A stretch of DNA of 64,000 bases from Natribacillus halophilus (GTDB lineage Bacteria; Bacillota; Bacilli; Bacillales; Marinococcaceae): the NCBI RefSeq assembly GCF_900100185.1, contig NZ_FNEN01000004.1, positions 1-64,000 of the forward strand. Reading direction: 5' to 3'. Within the stretch, counting starts at the first letter, position 1. Every line of letters starts with the position of its first letter. This document shows, piece after piece, positions 17,662 to 27,387 of the stretch. The notes under the pieces are model-generated. The model saw only the letters and a list, made by a program, of their open reading frames with translations, searched no databases and was not told where the DNA came from. The position numbers and the translations under genes are program-made.

Positions 17662-18099
17662 TCAATGCACTTTCCTTTGCAAGCGCTTCCTGAAGCGCGC
17701 TCGGTCGTCGTTCGTGAACGGTTTCGGCCCTTTCGTTTTTTGGCCGCTTCGTCTCATTTTGGCATGGGTATGACGATTATGGAGCAATGATTCGATATTA
17801 TCATTCGTGTATACGAAGCCGTTATGATGGAGGACGGTACAGTTATTGGCCAGTCCCAGTGCAGCCAGGCCGTAATCCTGGGTGATGATAACATCATTTG
17901 GCTCCGCGAGTGCCATGATGCGATAATCGGCTGAGTCGGAACCGGTGTCAACGTAGATGGATTCCACGCCGGCGGGATCATCTTCGATAGAAAAGTGGTC
18001 ATAACTTTTTACCAGAATAACTGGAATATCGGCTGATAACGCTTCATCGATCACAATATCATTGACGGGGCAAGCATCGGCGTCTACATATATTTTCAC
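17662..18099 (-). CDS. DUF188 / UPF0178 family protein (YaiI/YqxD-like)
   Basis: 145 residues. [14 protein letters not shown] at the N-terminus, [19 protein letters not shown], the PIN-like ADYRIM...[15 protein letters not shown] and the [14 protein letters not shown] block are all diagnostic. A probable PIN-like nuclease fold; role not established. Convergent with the upstream lipoprotein gene across a shared terminator. Confidence 0.92.
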   Translation of the reverse strand: MKIYVDADACPVNDIVIDEALSADIPVILVKSYDHFSIEDDPAGVESIYVDTGSDSADYRIMALAEPNDVIITQDYGLAALGLANNCTVLHHNGFVYTNDNIESLLHNRHTHAKMRRSGQKTKGPKPFTNDDRARFRKRLQRKVH

Positions 18100-18236
18100 A
18101 TGTCACCCTCCTCGTGCAAATCTTTCCCACTTTCATTATACACTATTTTTTTATAAAAAAGTCTTCAGACATGGATCAAAAGCTGCTATACTATGAAATG
18201 AGCTTTTTCGACGTATTTTTATAATGGGGGATCTTA

Positions 18237-18887
18237 ATGAAAAAACATGTGCGATGGGGCATGATCATGATAGGCGCAGGCGTGTTGGGGATCGCTGGCT
18301 GCAGTGAATCGGTCGACATCGAGGATGCGATCACGTCCAAAGACGAAATCGAGGACCAAAAAGACGCTGTGATATCCAACATCAATGATATTTTGGCTTT
18401 GGAAGCAGGGATGCAGGAAGAATTTGAAGAAGATCTGGCGGAAAATGAAGCGGAACTTTTTGCCAATCAGGAAGCGCAGGTACTTTCGAGCCTGGAAGAG
18501 AGACAAGCTCTTTTATCCGATATCGATGACGCGAACGTAACATTGCAAGTGGAAAATGAAATGATCGGGAATGTGGTCCAGGACGGTGACGACGAGGCAT
18601 TGCCTGTGGAAGAGCTGGAAGATTTGCATGCAGAAATCGCTTACTTACATAACGCCCTTTCCGATTATATCGCTCAATATGAGTCGGAACTTGATACACA
18701 AGCCACTTTTTTCAACCGTTTAGGTGAGGATGATGATTTTGAGTTCCTCACAGAGGGCATCGAGGAAATTAATGATTCCCAGGAAGACATCCACGCCCAG
18801 CTTGATAATGTTCAGGACGCGTTATTATCCGCGGAAACAGCCATCGAAAATGTCCCGGACGAAGAAGGAGATGTTAAAGATGCGTAA
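18237..18887 (+). CDS. YkyA-like putative cell-wall-binding lipoprotein (paralogue)
   Basis: 216 residues. Lipobox GIAGC at about 18-22, then a long helical acidic domain (EEDLAENEAELFANQEAQVL, then AIENVPDEEG). Same family as the canonical copy at 59660-60307 upstream of pdhA. It ends 8 bp inside the next gene, a putative glycoside hydrolase, so the two are translationally coupled, suggesting a joint cell-surface role. Confidence 0.8.
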   Translation: MKKHVRWGMIMIGAGVLGIAGCSESVDIEDAITSKDEIEDQKDAVISNINDILALEAGMQEEFEEDLAENEAELFANQEAQVLSSLEERQALLSDIDDANVTLQVENEMIGNVVQDGDDEALPVEELEDLHAEIAYLHNALSDYIAQYESELDTQATFFNRLGEDDDFEFLTEGIEEINDSQEDIHAQLDNVQDALLSAETAIENVPDEEGDVKDA

Positions 18888-20169
18888 AAAGCTTTTTGTA
18901 TTTTTATTGGGCGGTATGCTCATTTTCAGCAGCTACTCTCCTGCGGTCATGGCTGCTGCTGATGATGACGACGATGACACCGGGGACGAAGAGGAAAACG
19001 ACGAAGAGGAAGAAAACGGCGGAGACGAAGAAGCTTTATTCGATGTAAGCGATGATGACCTGCTCGCGATGCCGAGGTTGATTCCCGATCGTTTTACATA
19101 TGACAGCGGTGTTGAGATCGAATACCCGGAGGACGGTGTGAAGGGGATTTTCTCGACGGCTCATTCCATGGGAGGCGACAATGCTGAGGATCTCTTCGGC
19201 CTGGTCAACGATACGTCTTTGAACAGCATTGTCGTGGACGTTAAAGATGATCACGGGTTCGTCACCTATGAAACGGATTCGGACGATGAGCGTGTCCAGG
19301 CCAATACCAATGAAATCATCGACGACATGGACGGCATGATGGATACCTTCGAGGAAAACGACATTTATCCTATCGCCCGGATTGTTGTTTTCAAGGATAC
19401 AGAGTTGGCCGAGGAAGAACCGGAACTGTCCTTTTTGGATAATGGGAGCGTATGGTCGAACAACAGCGGAGAATCGTTTGTCAATCCGTTCGTTGAAGAA
19501 GTATGGGAGTACAATGTTGAGGTAGCAAAAGAAGCGGCCCGGGCAGGGTTTAAAGAAATTCAGCTCGATTATATCCGTTTTCCCGAAGGCTTTGAAAACC
19601 GTGACGAGGATCTCGAATATTCCGAAGGGGACTATGCCGAATCCGGTGAGGATAATGTTCAAAACCGTGTAGCCGCTGTTACTGATTTCGTTGAGTATGC
19701 CCGTGAAGAGTTAAGGCCTTATGGGGTGAAATTATCCGCCGATATCTTCGGGTATGCAGCGACGGTGGATGAGACACCGGGGATTGGACAGAACTTCACA
19801 GAAATCGCCGAAAACGTAGATATTATGTCTTCGATGATTTATCCAAGCCACTGGACACCGCATTTTGGTATCGATCAACCCGATCTTGAGCCCTATAATA
19901 TCATTGATGAATACTCACAACTGGAAAACGAACTGATGGATGACATGGAAGACCCACCGATCTCCAGACCCTGGCTCCAGGACTTTACCGCTTCCTATTT
20001 ACCGGATGGCGACTGGATGGAATACGGCGCGGATGAAGTAGAGGCGCAAATCCAGGCACTTTATGATAATGATATTTACGAGTTTCTCCTTTGGGACGCG
20101 GCGAATAACTATTCCGAAGGGGTGGATTACGAACTCGATGCGGAACAGGATATCGTCGGGGAGGATTAG
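18880..20169 (+). CDS. Secreted putative glycoside hydrolase (DUF4015 family)
   Basis: 429 residues. Signal peptide MRKKLFVFLLGGMLIFSSYS with cleavage near AVMAA-AD, then an Asp/Glu run (about residues 28-55). The TIM-barrel-like domain carries VKGIFSTAHSMGG, NSIVVDVKDDHG, FKEIQLDYIRFPEG and YGVKLSADIFGYA, the blocks of DUF4015. Substrate unknown, probably a cell-envelope polysaccharide. Start ATG 18880 with GAAGGAG 9 nt upstream overlaps the YkyA-like gene. Confidence 0.85.
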   Translation: MRKKLFVFLLGGMLIFSSYSPAVMAAADDDDDDTGDEEENDEEEENGGDEEALFDVSDDDLLAMPRLIPDRFTYDSGVEIEYPEDGVKGIFSTAHSMGGDNAEDLFGLVNDTSLNSIVVDVKDDHGFVTYETDSDDERVQANTNEIIDDMDGMMDTFEENDIYPIARIVVFKDTELAEEEPELSFLDNGSVWSNNSGESFVNPFVEEVWEYNVEVAKEAARAGFKEIQLDYIRFPEGFENRDEDLEYSEGDYAESGEDNVQNRVAAVTDFVEYAREELRPYGVKLSADIFGYAATVDETPGIGQNFTEIAENVDIMSSMIYPSHWTPHFGIDQPDLEPYNIIDEYSQLENELMDDMEDPPISRPWLQDFTASYLPDGDWMEYGADEVEAQIQALYDNDIYEFLLWDAANNYSEGVDYELDAEQDIVGED

Positions 20170-20366
20170 TGTGGGAGCAACTAAAAGGAAGATCCGCGTC
20201 TCGCGTGTCCCTCAACGAGGATATTTCTTCCATATTGAGGTGCACGGGAGTCGTCTCCCGTCCCTCATACAGGATAATTTTTCCATTCAGGGGTATGCAG
20301 CGACCGCAAGATGTGTCCAACTTTGCTCGGCCACCCAATCCCGATTTATCTAAAGCTCGCTTCCAC
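20170..20366. other. Intergenic, convergent gene ends
   Basis: About 200 bp. One hairpin ACGGGAG/CTCCCGT (20244-20261) could help end the DUF4015 transcript. A short piece, ATATTGAGGTGCACGGG, resembles part of the 51-bp array at 24187. Confidence 0.4.
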
Positions 20367-21326
20367 TTACGCCGCGTTTCTCCGCCGCAATAACAGGTGC
20401 GAGACGACTGCGAGCACGGGGAGCTCGATCAATGATCCAATCACAAGCGTTAACGCGATAAGCGGATCGCCGGGAAAAGCGGAGACAGCTATGGCTAGGG
20501 CAACAGGTGAATTTCTGGCGATGATGGTCATGTTTAGACTTACGGTATCTTCGTACGAAAAGTTGAAAAATTGTCCCATAAACCGACCGAGGAAAAAGTT
20601 AATCATAAAGAAAAAGAGTATCGGCACGAGTAACAGCAAAATCACGCCTGCATTTTGTAGCAGGTAGTGGCCTTGTGAGGCGAACATGGCTGTAATCGCG
20701 AGCACCAGGAAGATCATCTGACCGTTGGCAAAAAAAGGAAGCATTTTCTGATGAAAAAAGGCCCGTCTTTTACGCAGGAGAAAGCGCGTCGCCATCGCGA
20801 GCCCAAGCGGCACCGCGAAAACGAAAAGAATGCTTTCCAATAGAACAGAGAAATCCACGGGAATGCTCTCCCCGGCAAACAACGAAAGATAAACCGGCAG
20901 CAACAAAATTTGCAGGAACAAGTTCATCGGCAATATCGATGTCGACAAAGGAACGTTCCCTTTGGCAACGCCGGTAAAAAGCAAATACCAGTCGGTGCAG
21001 GGGGTCACCATTAACATGATAAAACCGAGCCATACCGCCGGGTGCTCGGAGAGGAATACCGCCCCTAACCCCCACGCGAGCAAAGGCGACCAGAGGAAAT
21101 TGATCGCCAGGGTAGAACTCGCAAAGGTGAGGTTCGCAAAAGCGGTTTTGAACTCTTTCACGGGGATAGCGAGAAAGAGGCTGTAGAGCATAAGCATTAA
21201 AAAGGGGAGAATGAAGGGTTCGGCATGTGCCTGGATCACGGGGGCTTGTCCCAACAGCAAGCCGACACCTATGGAAATCATAATGAAAACCGTTTGCCAT
21301 CTTTCCAGTACACTCACTGTTATCAT
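20367..21326 (-). CDS. BASS-superfamily carrier, arsenite-efflux (ACR3)-like
   Basis: 319 residues, about ten hydrophobic segments. LMVTPCTDWYLLFTGVAKG and NMTIIARNSPVALAIAVS are the two crossing-helix regions of the bile acid/arsenite family. Placed by resemblance to arsenic-resistance proteins of COG0798. No arsR or arsC nearby, so the substrate could be another anion or a Na+-coupled solute. Starts 3 bp after the stop of the SRAP gene: one transcript. Confidence 0.75.
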   Translation of the reverse strand: MITVSVLERWQTVFIMISIGVGLLLGQAPVIQAHAEPFILPFLMLMLYSLFLAIPVKEFKTAFANLTFASSTLAINFLWSPLLAWGLGAVFLSEHPAVWLGFIMLMVTPCTDWYLLFTGVAKGNVPLSTSILPMNLFLQILLLPVYLSLFAGESIPVDFSVLLESILFVFAVPLGLAMATRFLLRKRRAFFHQKMLPFFANGQMIFLVLAITAMFASQGHYLLQNAGVILLLLVPILFFFMINFFLGRFMGQFFNFSYEDTVSLNMTIIARNSPVALAIAVSAFPGDPLIALTLVIGSLIELPVLAVVSHLLLRRRNAA

Positions 21327-21329
21327 TCC

Positions 21330-21995
21330 TTACAGCGCGTGGAGCAGGGCTGCATGGTTGTTTTTCGGACTGTTGACGTTAGTAGACACTTGATAGGCTT
21401 TCATCTCGTTGGCCGGGAAGGGTTGGAGAAGGTTGGTCGCTTTTTCCGGGTCATTCATCGTTGGATCCAGCCACTTTTGTTCGTGTTCCCGGCTGAGAAT
21501 GACGGGCATGCGATCGTGAATGTCGCGCATCAAATCATTCGCTTCCGTCGTTATGATCGAGCAGGAGAAAATGTCTTCTTCGCCATCCGTCCATTTCTCC
21601 CATAAACCGGCGAAAGCAAACAGTGCTCCATCCTGCATTTGAATATGGTAAGGTTGTTTTTGGCCAGCGGTGGTCGTCCATTCATAAAAGCCGTTTGCCG
21701 GGATCAGACAGCGCCGCCATTTGAAGGCTTGCTTAAAGCTGTTTTTTTCCGCGACCGTTTCCGCACGGGCGTTAATCATTTTGTAGCCGATCTTTGTGTC
21801 TTTGGCCCAGAACGGAATCAGTCCCCATCGCAGTCGCCCTAATCGGTTTTGCTCGCCATCATTGATGATCGCTAATATGGATTGGCTCGGGGCGATATTG
21901 AAACTGGGGTCTACATCAGTAACAGCACTGACATCAATGCCGAATCGTTCCCGGATTTTTTTAATTTGATCGTACAATGTAAAGCGTCCGCACAT
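21330..21995 (-). CDS. SOS response-associated peptidase (SRAP / YedK / HMCES family)
   Basis: 221 residues. Catalytic Cys2 in MCGRFTLY, NIAPSQ, the Asn of MINARAE, PANGFYEW with the conserved Glu, and the His of IHDRMPVIL are all present. The family forms a protective thiazolidine crosslink with abasic sites in single-stranded DNA. First gene of a two-gene leftward unit with the BASS carrier. Confidence 0.94.
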   Translation of the reverse strand: MCGRFTLYDQIKKIRERFGIDVSAVTDVDPSFNIAPSQSILAIINDGEQNRLGRLRWGLIPFWAKDTKIGYKMINARAETVAEKNSFKQAFKWRRCLIPANGFYEWTTTAGQKQPYHIQMQDGALFAFAGLWEKWTDGEEDIFSCSIITTEANDLMRDIHDRMPVILSREHEQKWLDPTMNDPEKATNLLQPFPANEMKAYQVSTNVNSPKNNHAALLHAL

Positions 21996-22055
21996 GGAAA
22001 AGCCTCCTGCAAGTTCGTTCTCCCATCACTATATCATATGTAAAGATATGAAGGA

Positions 22056-22083
22056 GAAAACTCCCACTTATCAGAAGTGGGAG
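22056..22083 (-). terminator. Intrinsic terminator of the YjcZ-type gene
   Basis: CTCCCACTT / AAGTGGGAG stem, followed on the minus strand by TTTTCT; eight bases past the stop. Confidence 0.8.
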
Positions 22084-22090
22084 TGGTTAT

Positions 22091-22210
22091 TTACCAGAAG
22101 CCACCATAGCCGTGTCCTTTACCATGACCACCATAAGACGTTCCTACAATAATCAGAAGGATGAACAGCACAACGATGAGCGCAAATCCACCACCGGCAC
22201 CATAAGACAT
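22091..22210 (-). CDS. YjcZ-family sporulation-associated small membrane protein
   Basis: 39 residues: [20 protein letters not shown], then IVGTSYGGHGKGHGYGGFW. A Gly-rich head, one membrane helix with the [15 protein letters not shown] signature, and a Gly/His/Tyr tail. Start at ATG 22208-22210, AAAGGAGG 7 nt upstream (a second ATG abuts on the 5' side). Second family member at 59340-59480. YjcZ-type proteins are linked to the spore; exact role unknown. Confidence 0.88.
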   Translation of the reverse strand: MSYGAGGGFALIVVLFILLIIVGTSYGGHGKGHGYGGFW

Positions 22211-22443
22211 CATTTATCCTCCTTTCATCACGTGTCAGTAATAATGTATGATCAATGGGTAAATAATGAAAGGGCAGGCGACTACACTATATTCGTCATT
22301 TTTTAAGCGTTTTGGTTGGAATGGGTGTCGGGATTGGTTATATTGATTCTCAGCCATTGAATCGTCATAATTTCTTTGCTAAATTTTACTATGATGTTAT
22401 ACTGACGACAGCTTTCGTCATACTATAGTCAGGAGGTTCTAGG

Positions 22444-24075
22444 ATGAAAAATAAAAAAGTAACCACCGTCTTTTGGGTGGCGGTGGCCATTTCCGCCGTC
22501 TTTATTGCTTGGGGTGCCTTTCTTCCCGAGAATGTTGAGGCGGTACTTGGATTTATTGATGGTTTTCTAGCTTCAAACTTTGGCTGGTTTTATTTATTGG
22601 TCATGACGGGTTTTGTGATCTTTGCCATCTTTATGATAATTAGTCCATTTGGACGGATTAAACTCGGAAAGCCGGATGACAAGCCGGAATACAGTGTTTT
22701 TACATGGCTCTCCTTTCTCTTTACCGCTGGTATGGGCGTGGGTCTGGTGTTCTTCGGTGTTGCCGAACCGTTAACCCATTATTACGCTCCGCCATCCACG
22801 GATCCAGGAACGACGGCCGCGTCGGAAGAATCGATGCAATATACGCTATTCCATTGGGGTGTGCATCCGTGGTCTACATATGCCGTCGTTGCGCTGACGC
22901 TTGCTTATTTTAAATTTAGGCATCGGTCTCCGGCCCTGATCAGTTCTGCGTTATCGCCTCTATTCGGTGACCGAATGAGAGGAGGATGGGGACATGGCGT
23001 TGATGTATTGGCCGTGTTTGCCACTGTTTTTGGGATTACCACCTCGCTCGGTTTGGGAGCGTTGCAGATTACTGCCGGGTTAAGTTTCAGTTTTGAAGGG
23101 ATTGAAAATAACTTTTTCACGCAAATGCTTGTGATCGTGATCATTACCCTTCTGTTTATTCTTTCGGCAGCCACTGGTATCAATCGGGGTATCCGCTATT
23201 TAAGTTGGACGAACATGGTTATTGCATTCTCGCTGATGGTCTTTGTATTCATCCTCGGTTCAACGGTGCAGATGCTTGAGTCGTTTATGACGACCATGGG
23301 GAATTATATACAGAACCTGCCCAGCATGACCTTTAACATGAATGCATTCACCGGGGAACGGGATTTTCTCAATGACTGGACGCTCTTCTATTGGGCATGG
23401 TGGATCGGCTGGTCGCCGTTCGTCGGCACGTTTATAGCTCGTGTCTCCAAAGGCAGAACGATCCGGGAATTTGTCCTCGGAGTTACGGCAGTCCCTCTCG
23501 TGTTCACCGCGATTTGGTTCGCCATTATGGGTGTCGCTGGCATCGAGATGGATAATGCGAGCGCCGGCGCTTTATATGAACTGATTTCAGAGGCAGGCGA
23601 GGAAGTGGCCTTGTTCGGCTTCCTGGAAAATTTACCGCTGGCTCCCATTGTGATGGGGCTCGCCGTTATCCTTATTTCCTCGTTCTTTATAACATCGGCT
23701 GATTCAGGGACATTTGTGCTTGCTATGCTGACGACCGGAGGACGACTAAACCCCTCCATGAATATTAAACTCATTTGGGGCGCGATTCTTGCCGGGACTG
23801 CCATGGTCCTTTTATGGTCCGGGGGTCTGGAAGCCTTAGAGATGGCAATGCTTATTGCCGCATTCCCATTCGCGTTTGTCGTGATCCTGATGGGCATATC
23901 ACTCGTCAAAGCGCTGAGCAGCGAGTACGACATTTTACGCCTGGAGAACAAACAAAAAGAGTTTGAACCTGATTATCAGGAAGAATCCAAACGTGAGCTC
24001 GAAGAAAAACGCGAGGAATTCGAGCAATCGCTCCCTGAAGAAGAGGTCGAGATCGAAGGGGAGGAAAAACAATAA
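22444..24075 (+). CDS. BCCT-family compatible-solute transporter (glycine betaine/choline/carnitine)
   Basis: 543 residues, 12 membrane segments. Motifs: GMGVGLVFFGVAEPLTHY (Gly-rich stretch of helix 3), FHWGVHPWSTYAVVAL, and FYWAWWIGWSPFVGTFIARV (Trp box forming the cation-pi substrate site), plus an acidic cytoplasmic tail of about 45 residues that in relatives senses osmotic stress. Na+-coupled uptake of osmolytes. Upstream, TTGCTA-16 bp-TATACT just before a TGACGA hairpin is a possible promoter. AGGAGG precedes ATG. Closest to OpuD-type members. Confidence 0.93.
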   Translation: MKNKKVTTVFWVAVAISAVFIAWGAFLPENVEAVLGFIDGFLASNFGWFYLLVMTGFVIFAIFMIISPFGRIKLGKPDDKPEYSVFTWLSFLFTAGMGVGLVFFGVAEPLTHYYAPPSTDPGTTAASEESMQYTLFHWGVHPWSTYAVVALTLAYFKFRHRSPALISSALSPLFGDRMRGGWGHGVDVLAVFATVFGITTSLGLGALQITAGLSFSFEGIENNFFTQMLVIVIITLLFILSAATGINRGIRYLSWTNMVIAFSLMVFVFILGSTVQMLESFMTTMGNYIQNLPSMTFNMNAFTGERDFLNDWTLFYWAWWIGWSPFVGTFIARVSKGRTIREFVLGVTAVPLVFTAIWFAIMGVAGIEMDNASAGALYELISEAGEEVALFGFLENLPLAPIVMGLAVILISSFFITSADSGTFVLAMLTTGGRLNPSMNIKLIWGAILAGTAMVLLWSGGLEALEMAMLIAAFPFAFVVILMGISLVKALSSEYDILRLENKQKEFEPDYQEESKRELEEKREEFEQSLPEEEVEIEGEEKQ

Positions 24076-24086
24076 GCTTTTGAAAG

Positions 24087-24113
24087 CAGCCCAGATTTTG
24101 GGCTGTTTTTTTT
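24087..24113 (+). terminator. Intrinsic terminator after BCCT gene
   Basis: CAGCCCA / TGGGCTG followed by eight or nine T, 11 bases after the stop. Confidence 0.92.
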
Positions 24114-24186
24114 GCAGGTAGGGTCTCGTCAAAGTCCAAATATAATCATGGGGTCGTGAAAATATCTATTCTACCCCATATAGCAA

Positions 24187-24372
24187 CTCCAGCGCCCCCC
24201 AAATCAGGACGTAGGCAATATTGAGGTGCGCGGGCCACTCCAGCGCCCCCCAAATCAGGACGTAGGCAATATTGAGGTGCGCGGGCCACTCCAGCGCCCC
24301 CCAAATCGGGACGTAGGCAATATTGAGGTGCGCGGGCCACTCCAACGCACTTCCAAATCGGGACGTAGGCTT
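24187..24372. repeat. 51-bp tandem repeat array, 3.6 units
   Basis: CCAGCGCCCCCCAAATC at 24189, 24240 and 24291, and a diverged CCAACGCAC unit at 24342; spacing 51 bp. Includes GGACGTAGGCAATATTGAGG and GTGCGCGGGCC. As 51 is a multiple of three, a spurious frame with 17-residue repeats is open on the minus strand. Unrelated in sequence to the 52-bp array at 8851. Confidence 0.9.
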
Positions 24373-24519
24373 CTTTCAGATACGGTAGCTGTTCCAATAA
24401 TTTGGCGTACTTCTATGTTATCTTATTTTTTTACTCGAACATTCTCTTGTCCGGTCACAAACAAACTGCTACGATTAAATTATGGTTGTAAACGCTAACA
24501 TTAAAAGGGAGGTAATCGA

Positions 24520-25661
24520 ATGGCAACGACGCTGAGTGGCATTCGCGTCCTGGATCTTACACGCCTTCTGCCCGGGCCTTACGCGACGATGCTACTCGCT
24601 GACTTTGGCGCGGAAGTGATCAAGATCGAGGAAACAGAGACGGGTGACTATGCGCGCGCGATGGGGCCGATAGTCGATGACAACAGCGCCTTGTTTCATT
24701 CCTTGAACCGCAATAAAAAGAGCGCCACGCTCAATTTGAAAGCAGCGGAAGGAAAAGAAACGTTTTTAAAACTCGTCGAGACGGCCGATGTCGTTATCGA
24801 GTCCTTTCGACCGGGTGTTATGGACAGGTTAGGGCTCGACTATGAAACATTGAAATTCGTCAACCCCGGCCTCGTTTATTGCGCGGTGACCGGCTACGGC
24901 CAAACCGGCCCCTACGCGCACTACTCCGGCCATGACATTAATTATCTCAGTTACGCGGGTATTCTTCATTTAATGGGCGAAACGAATGAAAAGCCGACGA
25001 TCCCATCCGTGCAAATCGCGGACATTGGCGGCGGTGCCCTACCTGCCGTCGTGGGCATTTTGCTCGCGCTTTTGGAAAAAAAGCAGACCGGTCGCGGGCA
25101 ATTTGTCGATATTTCCATGCTGGATGGCGTGATTTCCTGGCTGCAAACCATCCTCCCGGCTTATTTTGTGAAAAATCAAACAAATCAAAAAGAAGACCAG
25201 CCACTCGCCGGTCGAAACGCCTGTTATGAAGTTTACGAAACGAAGGATGGACGCTGGTTGTCGGTCGGAGCCCTGGAACCGAAGTTTTGGAAAACTTTTT
25301 GCAAAGGGATCGGAAAGGATTCATTGATCCCTCTGCAGTATGCTTCTATAGCGGAACAACACCGCTTAAAAGCGGAGATACAAGCCGTTATTTCCGAAAA
25401 AAATTTATCGGAATGGCTGGATGTGTTTCAGGACAAAGAGGCTTGTGTGGCGCCGCTGCTCACGATGGAAGAAGTCACCCGCGACCCGCAAGTCCTTGCA
25501 AGATGGTCCAAACCTATAACGATGTAGAACAGATCGGTTTCCCCATTAAATTATCGGAGAGCCCGGCCTCTATCCACTCAGGAGCGCCTCGGCTCGGAGA
25601 ACATACGGAAGAACTGTTGGCAGAATTAAATGATAACCATAAAGGGAGTGATGGGCAATGA
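24520..25661 (+). pseudogene. CaiB/BaiF-family CoA-transferase, frameshifted near the C-terminus
   Basis: The first frame (335 residues) opens with GIRVLDLTRLLPGPYATMLL, LNRNKKSATLNLK and FRPGVMDRLGLDY: a class III CoA-transferase/racemase. It runs into TAG at 25527 after DPQVLARW. The next frame continues MVQTYNDVEQIGFPIKLSES and LGEHTEELL, exactly the expected family ending, to TGA 25661. The 1142-bp span is one base short of a multiple of three, so a single base is missing near 25500 (GCAAGATGG). Would be about 380 residues. The stop overlaps the ligase start as ATGA, so the two formed one operon for activation of a carnitine-like or fatty acid substrate. Confidence 0.85.
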
Positions 25662-27258
25662 TGAATACACCATTAACCGTAGCCCCGATGCTGGAGCGTG
25701 CGGAGACGTATTTTCCGAAAAAAGAAGTGGTCTCCAGAACGCTGGATACGGTGCATCGCCTGACATACAGGGATATTGGCAAACGGACGCGCGCGTTGGC
25801 AAGCGCCCTGGAAAGCATCGGCGTGCAAAGAGGCGCACGGATCGGATCGCTCGCGTGGAATCATCATCGTCACCTGGAAGCTTATTTCGGTGTGCCCGGC
25901 ATGGGCGGGGTGTTGCACATGATCAATATCCGTCTACCGGAAGAGCATCTCGTGCACGTCATTAATCATGCCGAAGATCGTGTGCTCCTGATCGACGAAG
26001 ACTGCTGCCTTTGATAGAAAACGTCAAGGAACAACTTACGTCCGTGCATACGTATGTGGTGATGACCGACAAGGAAACATCGCCGGAAACATCGCTGGCA
26101 CCGGTATATTCTTATGAACGATTAATCAGTGAAGGCGACACTGCGTATGAATTTTTACAGGATATCGATGAAAATGAACCGGCGGCGATGTGCTATACGT
26201 CGGCGACGACAGGGATGCCGAAAGGCGTAACCTATTCCCATCGCGGTATCGCGTTGCACACAATGTCACTGGGACTCGCTGACTCGGCGGCGGCCTCCGA
26301 GAGCGATGTCAGTATGCCTGTTGTCCCCATGTTTCATGCTAACGCGTGGGGCATGCCTTTCTCGGCCACGTGGTTTGGATCCAAGCAGGTGTTGCCTGGA
26401 CCAAATTTCACCCCCAGGTTGTTAGCAGAACTCATTCAAAATGAAAAAGTAACGGTGACTGCAGGCGTTCCCACGATATGGCTCGGTTTATTGCAAGTGC
26501 TGGAGCAGGGAAATTATGATACGAGCAGTTTGCGGGCTGTTCTCTGTGGGGGCTCCGCGGCACCGAAAGGAATGATCGAGAAATTTGAAAAGGATTACAA
26601 CGTTCCTTTCATTCATGCCTACGGAATGACGGAGACGACACCTCTTGTAACCCTATCCCGCCTGAAAAGTTACCAGCAGGATCTGCCTGACGACGACCGT
26701 TTGGATATGCGCTCGACACAGGGGATGGCGGTCCCGGCCATTGATATTAAAGCCATTAATGCAAACGGTGACATCGAATGGAACGGCGAGGAGATGGGTG
26801 AACTGCTTATCCGCGGGCCATGGATCGCGGATGAATATCATAACGATGAACGGAGCGCGGAGGCGTTTCAGGATGGATGGCTCCACACCGGCGACGTCGT
26901 GACCATTGATGAAGAAGGTGCCATCAGCATCGTCGATCGCACGAAAGATCTGATCAAAAGCGGGGGCGAGTGGATTTCGTCCGTAGAACTGGAAAATGCG
27001 ATTATGGCTCACGAATACGTACAGGAAGCGGCCGTCGTCGCGATGGCTGATCCGAAATGGCAAGAACGCCCCGTGGCCTGTGTCGTTGTCAAAGATGATT
27101 ATAAAGCATCGACATTGAAAGGTGATATTATTGATTACCTTCGCCCGCAATTCGCCAAATGGTGGCTTCCCGACGACGTCGTGTTTATGGATGAAATCCC
27201 AAAAACGTCGGTAGGGAAGTTTTTGAAGCGAGCGTTAAGGGATAAAGTGAACCAATAG
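25658..27258 (+). pseudogene. Fatty-acyl-CoA ligase (AMP-binding), frameshifted
   Basis: N-terminal frame (118 residues) ends in LIDEDCCL-stop at 26014; the C-terminal frame continues LLPLIENVKEQL to TAG 27258. One missing C in GAAGAC(C)TGCTGCC near 26003 restores a protein of about 533 residues. ANL-superfamily motifs: YTSATTGMPKGVTYSH (P-loop, A5 region intact), VPMFHANAWGMPF, HAYGMTETTPL, DGWLHTGDVVTIDEEG, RTKDLIKSGGEWIS and the late Lys in KTSVGKF. The class is long/medium-chain acyl-CoA synthetase. As it stands only a fragment lacking the first 118 residues could be made. Confidence 0.85.
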
Positions 27259-27261
27259 ACC

Positions 27262-27292
27262 AAAAAGAGTCGTGAATACACGGCTCTTTTTT
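27262..27292 (+). terminator. Intrinsic terminator after acyl-CoA ligase
   Basis: AAGAGTCGTG / CACGGCTCTT stem followed by TTTTT, directly before repeat copy B. Confidence 0.85.
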
Positions 27293-27293
27293 A

Positions 27294-27387
27294 GCAGGTA
27301 AGAAAGTAAAAACCACTTTCTTATCCTGCATAAATGCAACTAAGGCTTATCGCCTTAAAGGCTTGGCGATAAGCCAAGTTTTCTTTA
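27294..27387 (+). repeat. Double-hairpin repeat, copy B (94-bp type)
   Basis: GCAGGTAAGAAAGTAAAAAC to TTTTCTTTA, same two hairpins as copy A with a handful of changes. It ends inside the remnant of a leftward lactate-permease-like gene and supplies its last 13 codons. Confidence 0.93.

Noticed and set aside
24146-24397. Minus-strand frame with 17-residue repeats over the 51-bp array
   Set aside because: Open only because 51 is divisible by three; no ribosome site and implausible composition.
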